Position numbers and translations under genes: made by a program | Shown here: one piece after another, positions 11,321 through 21,266 of the stretch | Layout: the number at the start of each line of letters is the position of its first letter | How positions within the stretch are numbered: position 1 is the stretch's first letter | Notes under the pieces: model-generated | Database searches by the model: none | What the model saw: only the letters and a program-made list of their open reading frames with translations | Told to the model about the DNA's origin: nothing | Assembly (NCBI GenBank): GCA_014925825.1 | Contig: JACGCK010000479.1 | Coordinates: forward strand, 1 to 21,266 | Source of the DNA: Pholiota molesta | Lineage: Eukaryota > Basidiomycota > Agaricomycetes > Agaricales > Strophariaceae | Direction: 5' to 3' | DNA length: 21,266 nt

Positions 11321-11334
11321 TGTGACGCGTCACA
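11321..11334. promoter_or_regulatory. MluI cell-cycle box inside a 14-bp palindrome
   Basis: TGTGACGCGTCACA is a perfect 14-bp palindrome centred on ACGCGT, the MCB element recognised by the MBF (Mbp1/Swi6) factor that drives G1/S genes in fungi. It ends 54 nt before the BRCA2 ATG at 11389. MBF control of DNA replication and repair genes is established in yeasts. Its action on this gene is inferred. Confidence 0.5.
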
Positions 11335-11388
11335 TCGTTTGGGCATTTCCCAGATTGTACGCTAGGAGTGCCGCAAAGCTAAGTTATT

Positions 11389-14300
11389 ATGCCCCGCTCA
11401 CGTATGTGCAGATTCTTGTGCAGTAAGCGATACAACTCACATTTGAGAGAATAGCTTCAGCTTCTCCAGCCCGGAAACGACAACGATTATCATCACCGAC
11501 ATATGACGACCAAGTGGGGGAATTGACGCAGGAAGATCTTGCTGCATTCGATGCTATCAACGTGCAGTTGTCTCAAGGTGCGCATACATTGTTTATACCC
11601 ATTATTCTTGTTAATTATCTATCGAAAAAGCTCTGAACGCTGGAAAACCTCAAGAACTGGGGAGTTCACAACTGCCTCAACCCTTTCCGTCTTTTGCAAG
11701 AGCATCCTTTGCGAAAGCATCAAGCCTACAGGACGACGCAGATAATCCATTTAACAATGAAGCTGGCTCGGCTCAAGGTCTATCCAAACTAACCATTCCA
11801 CCGATTGCTTTCGCTTCCGCTTCAAGTCTCCTTGCACAAGATTATAGCCGCTCACCGTCTCCAGAAGAACCCCAGAGGAGCCGAAGTTTGATGATTGGTT
11901 TAAGCCAGCACCTGAAGATATTATGCCTGTCTTCCAGATTCCGAAAATCTCCACTGCATCGGCAGCGCTGGGATTTACAACGGCCTCTAAGAAAGCAATT
12001 ATTATGCCATCGGAGGAGGCTCTCGCGAAAGCGAAAGCAAAACTGGATGCCTGGAACAAGGAAGAGGAACGAAGGTTAAAGGAAACAGAACAAGAAAATA
12101 TCTGCCCCCCTTCAGCTTCTTCCACCGCCCAATCCAATATTGGATTCAAGCCCGCAACGAGCACTCCAATTGCCCAATCTCATGTGCGGCCAGCATTTCA
12201 ACCGGTATCGAATATCATCAATACGCCCGGAACGCCATCTCCAGCTGGATTTTCAAGGCCCTCGGCAAACCGAATGCCCACGACAAATGCAACTCCGAAT
12301 ACATCATATCGACCTAAACAGTTCAAACCGCCCATGCTAGTCAGACAACCGCAGACGCCAAGCTATGGCTCCAAAGTGGGATCGCCTTTGAATCCTCAAA
12401 GCAACACGCCATCTGTTGGGTTTGCCTCAGCTGGCAGCCAATTTGTGCATCCACTTGCCGCTGCTCCGATTGTCGCCCCTCAATTTTCCCCTGCACATCC
12501 TTCGTCGTCCTTCGTCACACCGCTACGGGCCAAGCCGAATGCCACTGGCAATAGAACTGCTCCTGCGCCGTTTAAAACTCCTTTTAAGTCAGGTATGCGA
12601 CCTCCTCCGGTACCTTCGACACTTGGGAAGAAATCCCAACTCTCAGAGACTCCTGCGCCTGTCAAGGATCGGTCAACCCAGGAAAGGCCTGCTTTGAATC
12701 CGCCTCACAGAAAGACGTTTTTTTCCATGAGTAAGCATTAATTTTGATTCTTGTGTTATTATTTATTGACGCATATATTACTTAACAGCTTCTCCAATTG
12801 AAAGGAAGACACTTGCATCATCTGGTTTACGACCTCAACAACATGAAGATTATGAACTGGAAGATATGGGGATGTAAGTGATTCCTGAATGTATTTGCTA
12901 ACCTCATCTTTGACTGTGAACTCCAGCAATATCGCTATGCTTAATCAAATAACACCAGAAACTGCCTTGTATTATAATTTTCACACTGCCAATTCACCGC
13001 CACCTCCATCTACATTATCTGCACCCAAAACAACGTTGGGTCCTGATGAAGCATTACAAGAACTGCTTCGGCGAGGATGTAGCCTCGCAACGCAAGAGTG
13101 GGTAAACAATCACTGGTGTCTCATCCTCTGGAAACTCGCCGGCATGGTTGCCCTAGACCCAGGAAAAGAGGCAAACCCGGATGAAGCACGTTGGTGCTGG
13201 TCAGAAGTAATCCGACAGCTCCTTTATCGGTAAAGATTTTGTCATACACCCCAATCATAACGCTGACTCGATTTTATGCATTGCTAGATATGAACGCGAG
13301 CTCAATGGAGGAAGTCGGCCCCCTCTTCGAAAGATTGTGAACCAGGATGCACCAGCTGCGTTCCCTATGGTCCTCTGTGTGTCCAACATCCTTTGGCCAC
13401 CGCCAGATGACAAGGAGGATGGGGAACCGTTTATTCCTCACCCAGAACTGGAACTGACGGACGGGTGGTATCGCGTCCGTGCGCAGGTGGACTTGCCAAT
13501 GGCGAGGGCCGTGAAGAGAGGAGTTATAAAGGTTGGGAGGAAAATTGGGATCGCTGGTGCTAGAGTGAGTCGTTCTCAATTTTGTTTGCGAAGAACAGCT
13601 TCACTAACCTTGGTACAGCTCTCGACAGAGAAAAAGGAGGCCACCGAAATTCTGGAAGCAACTAATTCCACATTTTTAGTGCTATCCGGAAATTCATCGC
13701 ATCTCATGCCCTGGCATACGAAGCTAGGCTTTACCCATGGGCCGTGTATCTCTACGCTGCACAGTCTTACGGCCGACGGAGGGATTGTGGCGGCGCTGGA
13801 CTTTGTCATTGTTAAGGTCCAGTCGCATCTTTTATTGCTCAGATATAGCTATCTGATAACTGCCTGCATTGGTAACAGGCGCACCCGATCGCATACCTCG
13901 AATTTATCGTGGACAAGGACGGGAAGAAAGGGCGTATTGGCCCTAGAAATGAGGCTGAAGAGCTGCGGGTCAACGAGATCTGGAAGGTTTGTATTTTTCT
14001 TGGGGTTCATTTTTAGCTGCTCTGCAGCTAATGCCATCCGCTGTAGAGACAACGTGATACGGAGGCGTCCAAGCTAAGGGAAGAGCAAGAGAAAAAGTTC
14101 GCTCGATTTGAGGGCTATATTGACCGTTTAGAAAGGAAGGCTGGGGGCCAGTTGCAGAACATTAAAGGAAGCGATAGTGCGTTTCACTGAAGATCACTTC
14201 ATATTTCTGGATCACACTGATGGAGAATGTGCTCTAGGTTATCCTCCAGACCACATCGACTCTTTATACGACGAGCTCGAATATCCTGAAACAGCTGTGG

Positions 14301-14890
14301 ATCTGCTGGCTGGTATCAGCCCTACCAACGCCGCGTGGCTATCACTCCACGTCCGACGGCAAAATGAGAAAGAACGTGAATTGGTTGGTGAAGAGATCGA
14401 AAAGGAGCTCCAGGTTTGTCGAATTCTCGTTACCAAACCTGTTGTTTCATCGTTAACCTGATCATACCCTCCAGACAATATGTCCTCCACGCGAGGTCCG
14501 CTCATTCCGTGTTCTTATTGTGCAAGACACGCGAACGCATCGTAAATCAGCCAATCGGCATGCACAACTGACAATCTGGGACGTGACTAATCTTAGTCTC
14601 GACGAGGAGGGCAGTCCCGGTGCATTTGAGCCTGGACAACGCTTCATGGTGCGTTTCTCGAGTGATAGGAAGGCATATATGTGATGCTGATTGAGGAATG
14701 ACGTGCATGGATGGTGGGTGTGTTTTGTGTTTAGGCTACGAACTTGATGCCGCAGCAGCCAAATGCGTGGATGGGTCGTGCCCCGGGATCGGAAGTGTTT
14801 TTGAGTACGAGACGCGATACGAGGTGGACGAAGATAAAAAAAGACACTGCTGCCTGCCTGAGTGGATACGGCATTCCTTTCTCATCTTAG
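11389..14890 (+). CDS. BRCA2: BRCA2/Brh2 recombination mediator homologue
   Basis: Twelve exons: 11389-11401, 11461-11577, 11631-12730, 12789-12873, 12927-13229, 13288-13564, 13619-13816, 13879-13986, 14047-14176, 14250-14413, 14475-14648, 14735-14890. The N-terminus is PARKRQRLSSP. One BRC repeat (GFTTASKKAI, then EEALAKAKAKL) should bind Rad51. A long Pro/Ser linker follows, then the BRCA2 helical domain (WVNNHWCLILWKLAGM), OB1 (FPMVLCVSNILWPP, VGRKIGIAGARL) and a helical insert (from about 14047) in OB2 (ICPPREVRSFRVL, LTIWDV, FLSTRRDTRW). It would load Rad51 on single-stranded DNA during homologous recombination. Exon 3 is the weak point. The upstream frame (FASASSLLAQDYSRSPSPEEP) and the downstream frame (EEPKFDDWFKPAP) differ by one base at a four-C run (11870-11873). 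Either a base is missing there, giving about 941 residues otherwise, or an intron 11778-11875 with a weak GTCTAT donor removes the mismatch, giving 908 residues. A third OB fold is not recognised. Confidence 0.85.
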
Positions 14891-15574
14891 TCCACTACCA
14901 TGTATGTATACAACCTTGCGGTCATGAATTCTTAAGATCAATCTGGGCGTACGAGGCCATTTCCTTGCTGCACGATCATTCAGCAAACTTGCTATTCACT
15001 GACTATGGAGGTACATCGACATATAAAAAGTCTATTCTGGTTCGTTATTCTGGCTTCATGGCATGATTGTTGTCAAATGACCATCTTTTTGACGCTGCTA
15101 TTTCAGGTTGTTATGACGAATAGCAGAGTGGCCCAGCTGTGCCAATTCTGTCTGTACAAGGACCGGCGAGAACATCTTGCTTTGCTGGCGTTGACCAAGA
15201 CTATCACGAGCACCGGGGTACTGTAGCCCATTCCAATACCCTAGGGCTTGCGTTGTTCGGTAAACTCTTTCTTTCGCACAAGCCTGAGATTACCTTGAAG
15301 GTCTCGAGATAATTTACGAAAATCCGGTGCAGCCTTTAGCTTTAATGCCCAAGTTAGACGATTAGTGTAGTGTAGTTTGAGTGTAATAAATTATCTGGAA
15401 GGCACCGAGGCAGCAGGAAGGTTTGTTGTTGTAAACAAAATGATAAATTGGATCTGCCGTGTGTCCTTCCGCTTTCAGACAAGCAAAGACGCCGCCAGCT
15501 GCAGACGGCTGCTGCCACACCCCGCCTTTCTCGATACCCGCACCTCTGCTCCGGACCAGCGCACACCGTTCCTC
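14891..15574. other. intergenic between BRCA2 and taxilin
   Basis: The two genes are in tandem with about 680 nt between stop and start. A 73-codon + frame at 15005-15226 contains a Leu/Ala-rich end (HLALLALT) that could be a stray C-terminal exon of BRCA2, but I could not connect it with splice sites in frame. The taxilin frame stays open upstream to an ATG at 15377, so its true start could be further left. Confidence 0.4.
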
Positions 15575-17874
15575 ATGGACGTCTCGGACGCGACCACCCA
15601 GCAGAGCGCGCCTCCACCCCGACAAGCCAAACCACCGCCCGCCGGACCAGCGCCGCCGGCACCTGTCACCGCCCCTCCAGCGCCCCCAACGCATGCCAAC
15701 AGTACGCCAATAGATTACGCTTTCTCTGATTATGCGTTCTAATAACGTCCATCGTCCCACCTACTAGATGTGAATGGGCACCACGCCCCATCGAATGCAA
15801 AGGGGAAGAAGCGGAATGACGTTCCCATAGACCCTGCGACGATGTACGAGTCTCTCAAAAATCGAATAGCCGCTCTGGAGGAGGAAGAGGTCCTTGAGGA
15901 AGAAGAGGAGAGACGATACGGTGTGTACAGACTTCCATGTCGCTGTGGTTCACCGTATTCACAAAATTTCTGCCTTTGTTCCAGCTGAGGAGGCCCAGAA
16001 ATCAGTCAAAGGTCTCGAAGAGAATGCGATCCATAACAAATACATCGAGCTGGTAATATCATGGACCATATCACTTACAATGAGCTGCTAAGATTGGCCC
16101 ACTCACTCTAGTTCGCTGAACTGAAACGAATGGAACGAGATCATGCGAAGGAGAAGCAGAAGTTAGTCAAGGACAAGGATGCAGGTGCGTTCTCTACAGG
16201 ATCTTCGTTGCTTATGGAGGTTATTTTAACATAGTCCCTGGTGAAAAGCGAAAGGCCAATTGACGAAAGCAAACCAGACGAAGACCAAAATGGAGAACCT
16301 CGCCCGTGAGCTCCAGAAAGTGCGAAAATCACATCTTCTACATTTTGAATCCATGCTGTTTCTCATCTCCTGATCCATATGACCTCTAGGATAACAAACG
16401 TCTGCGAGTATGGATCCATCTTCTCTTTCCTTACGGTTCTATATTAATTGGGATACACAGGAGGATGGGAAACGCCTAGCACAAAGCGTAGAGGAGGCCC
16501 AGGAAGAGGCAAGGCATTCCCCGCACCACCCTTTCGCCAGCCAATCGCTGACCCCCCGCACCCGTCTCTCTAGCTGATCCGCATGAAGAACGACTTCGCG
16601 AAACGCGCCGACAAGGCCAAGCAGCAGGACGTCAAGTACCGAGAAATGCCCGACATCGTGGTGAAGGTCATCTGCCGCTACCGCGCGGAGCTGTTCTTCA
16701 AGATCTCGCGCAAGACGAAGCTGTCGCGCCTGATCAACTCGTGGACGGAGCGCATGGAGCGCACGGGCGGGAAGCCGGGCGACGGGAAGGAGGGGAGCAT
16801 GAACGGCGCGGCGAAGACGGACGCGGCGAGCACGCATTACTCCGGGACGTCGGGCGCGAGCTCGGGGATGCAGTTTATCTTCACGTTTAATGGCCGGATG
16901 CTGGAGGCGGATCAGACGCCGGAGGAGATTGGGATTGACGAGGGGGATGAGATTGTCGCTGTCGAGTTGATGGATTTGACCGAGGGCGGCGGTGGTTCGG
17001 AGGAATGGGTGAGTCGGGGTTTTCTTTCTCTGAATGCCTTGAGTATTGAATTTTGATGTGGCACAGGAGGAGCATGTGGAGCCTCATTGCGAGACGTTGA
17101 AAAAGAATTGGACGGACGACCCACAGGAGTACGCATGTTACCCTCAATTTGAAGTATTTTGGCTCATCCTCATCGTTGTTGCAGGGCAAGGCGTACAATC
17201 GAAGAAATATTCGACGGCGTGTAAGTTTGAATTCCGCCAAAAGAACACAGGCACGTTAATCACTCATCATTCCCCAGCATCCGAGAACGATTGAAGGAGG
17301 TCCTCCGCCAATACGAGCTCCGCGAGCGGCATTTCGAGTGCGTCATCCGCTCGAAAGAGCTCGAGGTCCTGCTATCACGCGCGCGCGCGGCCGAGCAGAA
17401 ACAACTTGCAGAAGGCGAGAAAAGCAGGTCAAGTAAGCAGGAGGAAGAGGTAGGCGTCACTCCGTATAGGCTCTCACCTTGAACACGCTCTTTTCTTTCT
17501 TACTTTTCCGACGGGGAATTTTGAGCTCCTTTGTGAAAAAAAGAAAACATGAACCTCTCTGACTCGACCCCTTTGCATGTTGTTTAGAATCGACAGCTGA
17601 GAAAAGAGCTGGAGGAGGCACAGAATGGGCAGACGATGCTCATTGACAAGCTGATCACTTGCTGTAAAGAGGTCGGTATTGGTTCTTTGTCGGGCATGCC
17701 CTGCTCTAATTTAATTATCTACCCCTTTCCTTTTTATGCCATCTCGAAATATAGATCATTCAGAAACCCAATGCGGAGCGGACGCAGCGCTTATTTGCAT
17801 CCCTTCGAGAAGAACTGGAAAGGAAAGGGCCGCGGTCTGTGAAGAAGCCTGCTGATGGACCTGTAGGTGGATGA
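15575..17874 (+). CDS. taxilin-family coiled-coil protein with embedded SUMO-like domain
   Basis: Thirteen exons (15575-15701, 15768-15920, 15985-16052, 16112-16184, 16249-16319, 16390-16407, 16461-16508, 16574-17008, 17067-17128, 17185-17220, 17278-17449, 17588-17671, 17755-17874) join in frame into 488 residues. Residues 1-42 are Pro/Ala-rich. Taxilin signatures flank the centre: KTKMENLARELQKDNKRLR (152-170) and LKEVLRQYELRERHFE, then SKELEVLL. The C-terminal coil ends TQRLFASLREELERKG. Taxilins bind syntaxins and act in vesicle traffic. Between the halves, exon 8 encodes a SUMO-like fold. Residues 212-247 (DIVVKVICRYRAELFFKI, then LSRLINSW) and 285-321 (MQFIFTFNGRMLEADQTPEE, then DEGDEIVAVEL) are split by a Gly/Ser/Lys loop (248-284) and followed by EGGGG. 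Exon 8 is much longer and more GC-rich than its neighbours. The intron before it needs a GC donor (GCAAGG, 16509), and exon 6 is only 18 nt. The ATG at 15575 was chosen because it precedes the Pro/Ala-rich start; upstream ATGs are open. Confidence 0.85.
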
Positions 17875-18205
17875 AAGTAGCCTTGCCCCCTCTTGAAGTC
17901 CTTCCCATCCCTGTTGAGAGGATGCTGCAATAAAATACTATCCTACATCCCAAGTGCATGAGATATTGAGTGCTCGGTGCCAGCAGAGGCAGAGCAAGAT
18001 TCTTCGGGTTTCAGCACCAATGAATGAACATTATGCGATCCAAAGCGTCCATGAATTATATCTTCCGAGGTATATCTAAGTTACTTAAGGGAAGTGGAAA
18101 GTATCCGATCCAAGAAATTATAAAGCTAGTCTGCGTGTCCATGTCCGAAAATGCGATGCCTACAAGTCCCATGACAATTCTCTTCAAATTTCACCTTTCT
18201 CCATT
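17875..18205. other. convergent spacer between taxilin and UAP1
   Basis: These 331 nt separate two stop codons facing each other and contain only the AATAAA listed above. The two transcripts probably overlap or nearly meet here. Confidence 0.6.
17929..17934 (+). terminator. polyadenylation signal of the taxilin gene
   Basis: AATAAA lies 55 nt after the taxilin stop, in a short convergent spacer. This is a plausible cleavage/polyadenylation signal. Confidence 0.45.
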
Positions 18206-19740
18206 TTATGCCAACGCATCAAGCTCCTCGACCTCTCCGACCGAACCTGACTTGGTAAAGACCTTGCCTTTCACACCCTCCAAGCCCTCGCCTGCATAGC
18301 TCACAAGGGGCGAGATCTCAATCTCGACGCCGTCTTTGACCTGCGCCCCGGCATGCTCCAGGAACCGCTTGTGCTGCGCAAGCAGATCACGACGGCTTGT
18401 CTCGGGGTCATCGCTGCCTGTGCCTGGCGCATTCTTCAGGGGGCTGAACTCCTCGTTTCTCGAGACCTCCAGTACGGCGAACCGCTCGGTGTAGGGGAAG
18501 ACGTCGAAGACGAACATCTCGAGCTTCATGCCGTTGGGCTTGCTCGGCTTGACGCCGGCGCCGGTCTCGAGATCGACGTGGGGGATCTTCTTGCGCGCGA
18601 TGTGGAAGGCGAGCTCCTCCTCGAAGGCCTCGACCTGGTTCAGGTAGGCGGTGGTGTAGAAGTGGTTCACGATGTTGCCGGCGCGGAACTTGAGCTCGTG
18701 GGTCTCGGCGTCCCGGGCCTCGGCCTGTTCCTTCGAGATCTCGGAGTACTCGACCACGCTGTATTTGTGGCCGCGAAGGGCGACGACGCCCACGGATTCG
18801 GCGGCGTGCGCTTTGGGCACGACTTTGGTGGCGCAGTCGGCTTGCTTCTGGATGCTGTATCCGAGGAAGACGGGATCTGCGACGCGGACGAGGCAGTTGT
18901 CGACGCAGTATGCGTGGACGTAGAGGATGCCGCGCTTGGCGAGATCGGAGAGGACGGTGTCGGGCTTGCCTGGATATAGCGGTGAACGGGTGGCGGCGTA
19001 GAGCCCACCGTTGCCATCAGGCGCGACAGCGACGCGCGAACGTGTCTCGAGCAAAACTTTGCCTTCCATCGTGAGGCAAGGCAACGTCCCTATAATTAAC
19101 CTCGTTAAGCCATTCCTTTTCAATGACGTATAAATAAGTGCCTACCTTGTTCAAAAAATATGACATTTTTGGGGTCCAGGCCAAAGAAGGCATTGTGCTT
19201 GAAGAAGTCCTCTGTCTCGCGTCGCGTTGGGCCGCTCGTCATCACATACCAGGGGATCACGACAGATCCGGCGGGTTTCGAGTTTTCGGTCTCGGCCACG
19301 GTCTGCAAACGTGCGATGCGCTCGGCCTGGTACTGGAACAGCGATTTGTGCGACGGCAACCCGATGTCGTAGCAACCCTTCGGCGCGCTGCTCCCCAGCC
19401 GTGTGCCCTGCCCGCCGGCCATGAGCAGCACGCCGACCTCCCCGCGGGCGATGGCCTGCAGGCCGGTGTGGCGCCAGGACGCGGTTTTGGCGGCGTCGGC
19501 GAGGGACTCGGACGCGCCTTTTGGGAGCGGTTCGATGGTCTCTGTGTGTGCATTCGGAGTGAGGGCCTCCGCCTCCGAACCGACCGCTTTGGCGTAGATG
19601 CGGTTGACGCGCTCGATGTTGAGCGCCTCGAGCTGGGTCTTGAGCTCCTCCTGCTCAGCGGGGGAGAGTTTCTGCCAGAACTTGAAGAGGTGGCCTTGGC
19701 CGGCGGCCTCGTAGCGTTTCTGGAGGGTATCGATGGACAT
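18206..19740 (-). CDS. UAP1: UDP-N-acetylglucosamine pyrophosphorylase
   Basis: Two exons on the minus strand (19740-19146 and 19089-18206) are separated by a 56-nt intron and give 492 residues, close to the usual size (yeast 477, human about 505-522). The enzyme joins UTP and GlcNAc-1-phosphate to give UDP-GlcNAc, the donor for chitin, N-glycans and GPI anchors, in the cytosol. The nucleotide-binding signature LMAGGQGTRLGSSAPKG is at 106-122, followed by YDIGLPSHKSLFQ. MTSGPT is at 167-172, then APDGNGGLY, VDNCLVRVADPVFLGY, VVEYSEIS, FRAGNIVNHF, KPNGMKLEMFVFD and EFSPLKN. The C-terminus has EISPLVSYAGEGLEG. All key motifs are intact. The exons are noticeably GC-rich, which opens long antisense frames on the + strand (18353-18979, 19138-19788); these are shadows. 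It is divergent from the glucanase and convergent with the taxilin gene. Confidence 0.96.

Positions 19741-21266
<1,526 letters not shown>

Larger units (their letters stand above)
10368..11388. other. divergent intergenic region (DUF6533 / BRCA2)
   Basis: About 1 kb separates the two divergent starts. Short ORFs up to 85 codons on both strands show no recognisable motif and no intron-linked partners. The right end, within 100 nt of the BRCA2 start, carries two GC-rich palindromes, listed separately. Nothing else stands out. Confidence 0.5.

Noticed and set aside
16583..17056. A separate small SUMO gene starting at the ATG at 16583
   Set aside because: Taxilin sequence continues in frame on both sides through good splice sites, so a single fused gene explains the data better. 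A separate transcript is not excluded.

Overview
The window looks like nuclear DNA of a filamentous basidiomycete, most likely an Agaricomycete. Coding regions are split by many 50-70 nt introns with GT(A/G)NGT donors. The gene set includes families typical of that group: an F-box protein, a FunK1-type kinase and a DUF6533 membrane protein. There are no bacterial, plasmid or CRISPR features, no complete transposon, and no tRNA that folds. All family assignments rest on motif reading; no search was run.

Layout from left to right. 1-1388 is gene-poor. 1389-3071 (+) is an intronless F-box protein. 3760-5010 (-) is a decayed FunK1 kinase; an 8-bp tandem duplication next to its metal-binding motif is one visible lesion. 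5670-7815 (+) is a ten-exon secreted chitin deacetylase with a predicted GPI anchor. 8586-10367 (-) is a DUF6533 multi-pass membrane protein built from about twelve small exons. 11389-14890 (+) is a twelve-exon BRCA2/Brh2 homologue with one BRC repeat, a helical domain and OB folds. 15575-17874 (+) is a thirteen-exon taxilin with a SUMO-like domain spliced in frame into the middle of its coiled coil. 18206-19740 (-) is UDP-N-acetylglucosamine pyrophosphorylase. 20879 to the right edge (+) is the start of a GH5 exo-beta-1,3-glucanase whose reading frame is disrupted twice within about 65 nt.

Three genes belong to the cell wall. UAP1 makes the chitin precursor UDP-GlcNAc, the deacetylase converts chitin to chitosan, and the glucanase trims beta-1,3-glucan. 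They are interleaved with unrelated housekeeping genes, so this is loose proximity and not a cluster. BRCA2 has a strong MluI-box palindrome just upstream, as expected for a G1/S-controlled repair gene. The most unusual object is the taxilin/SUMO-like fusion. Next come the frame problem in BRCA2 exon 3 and the lesions in the kinase and glucanase.
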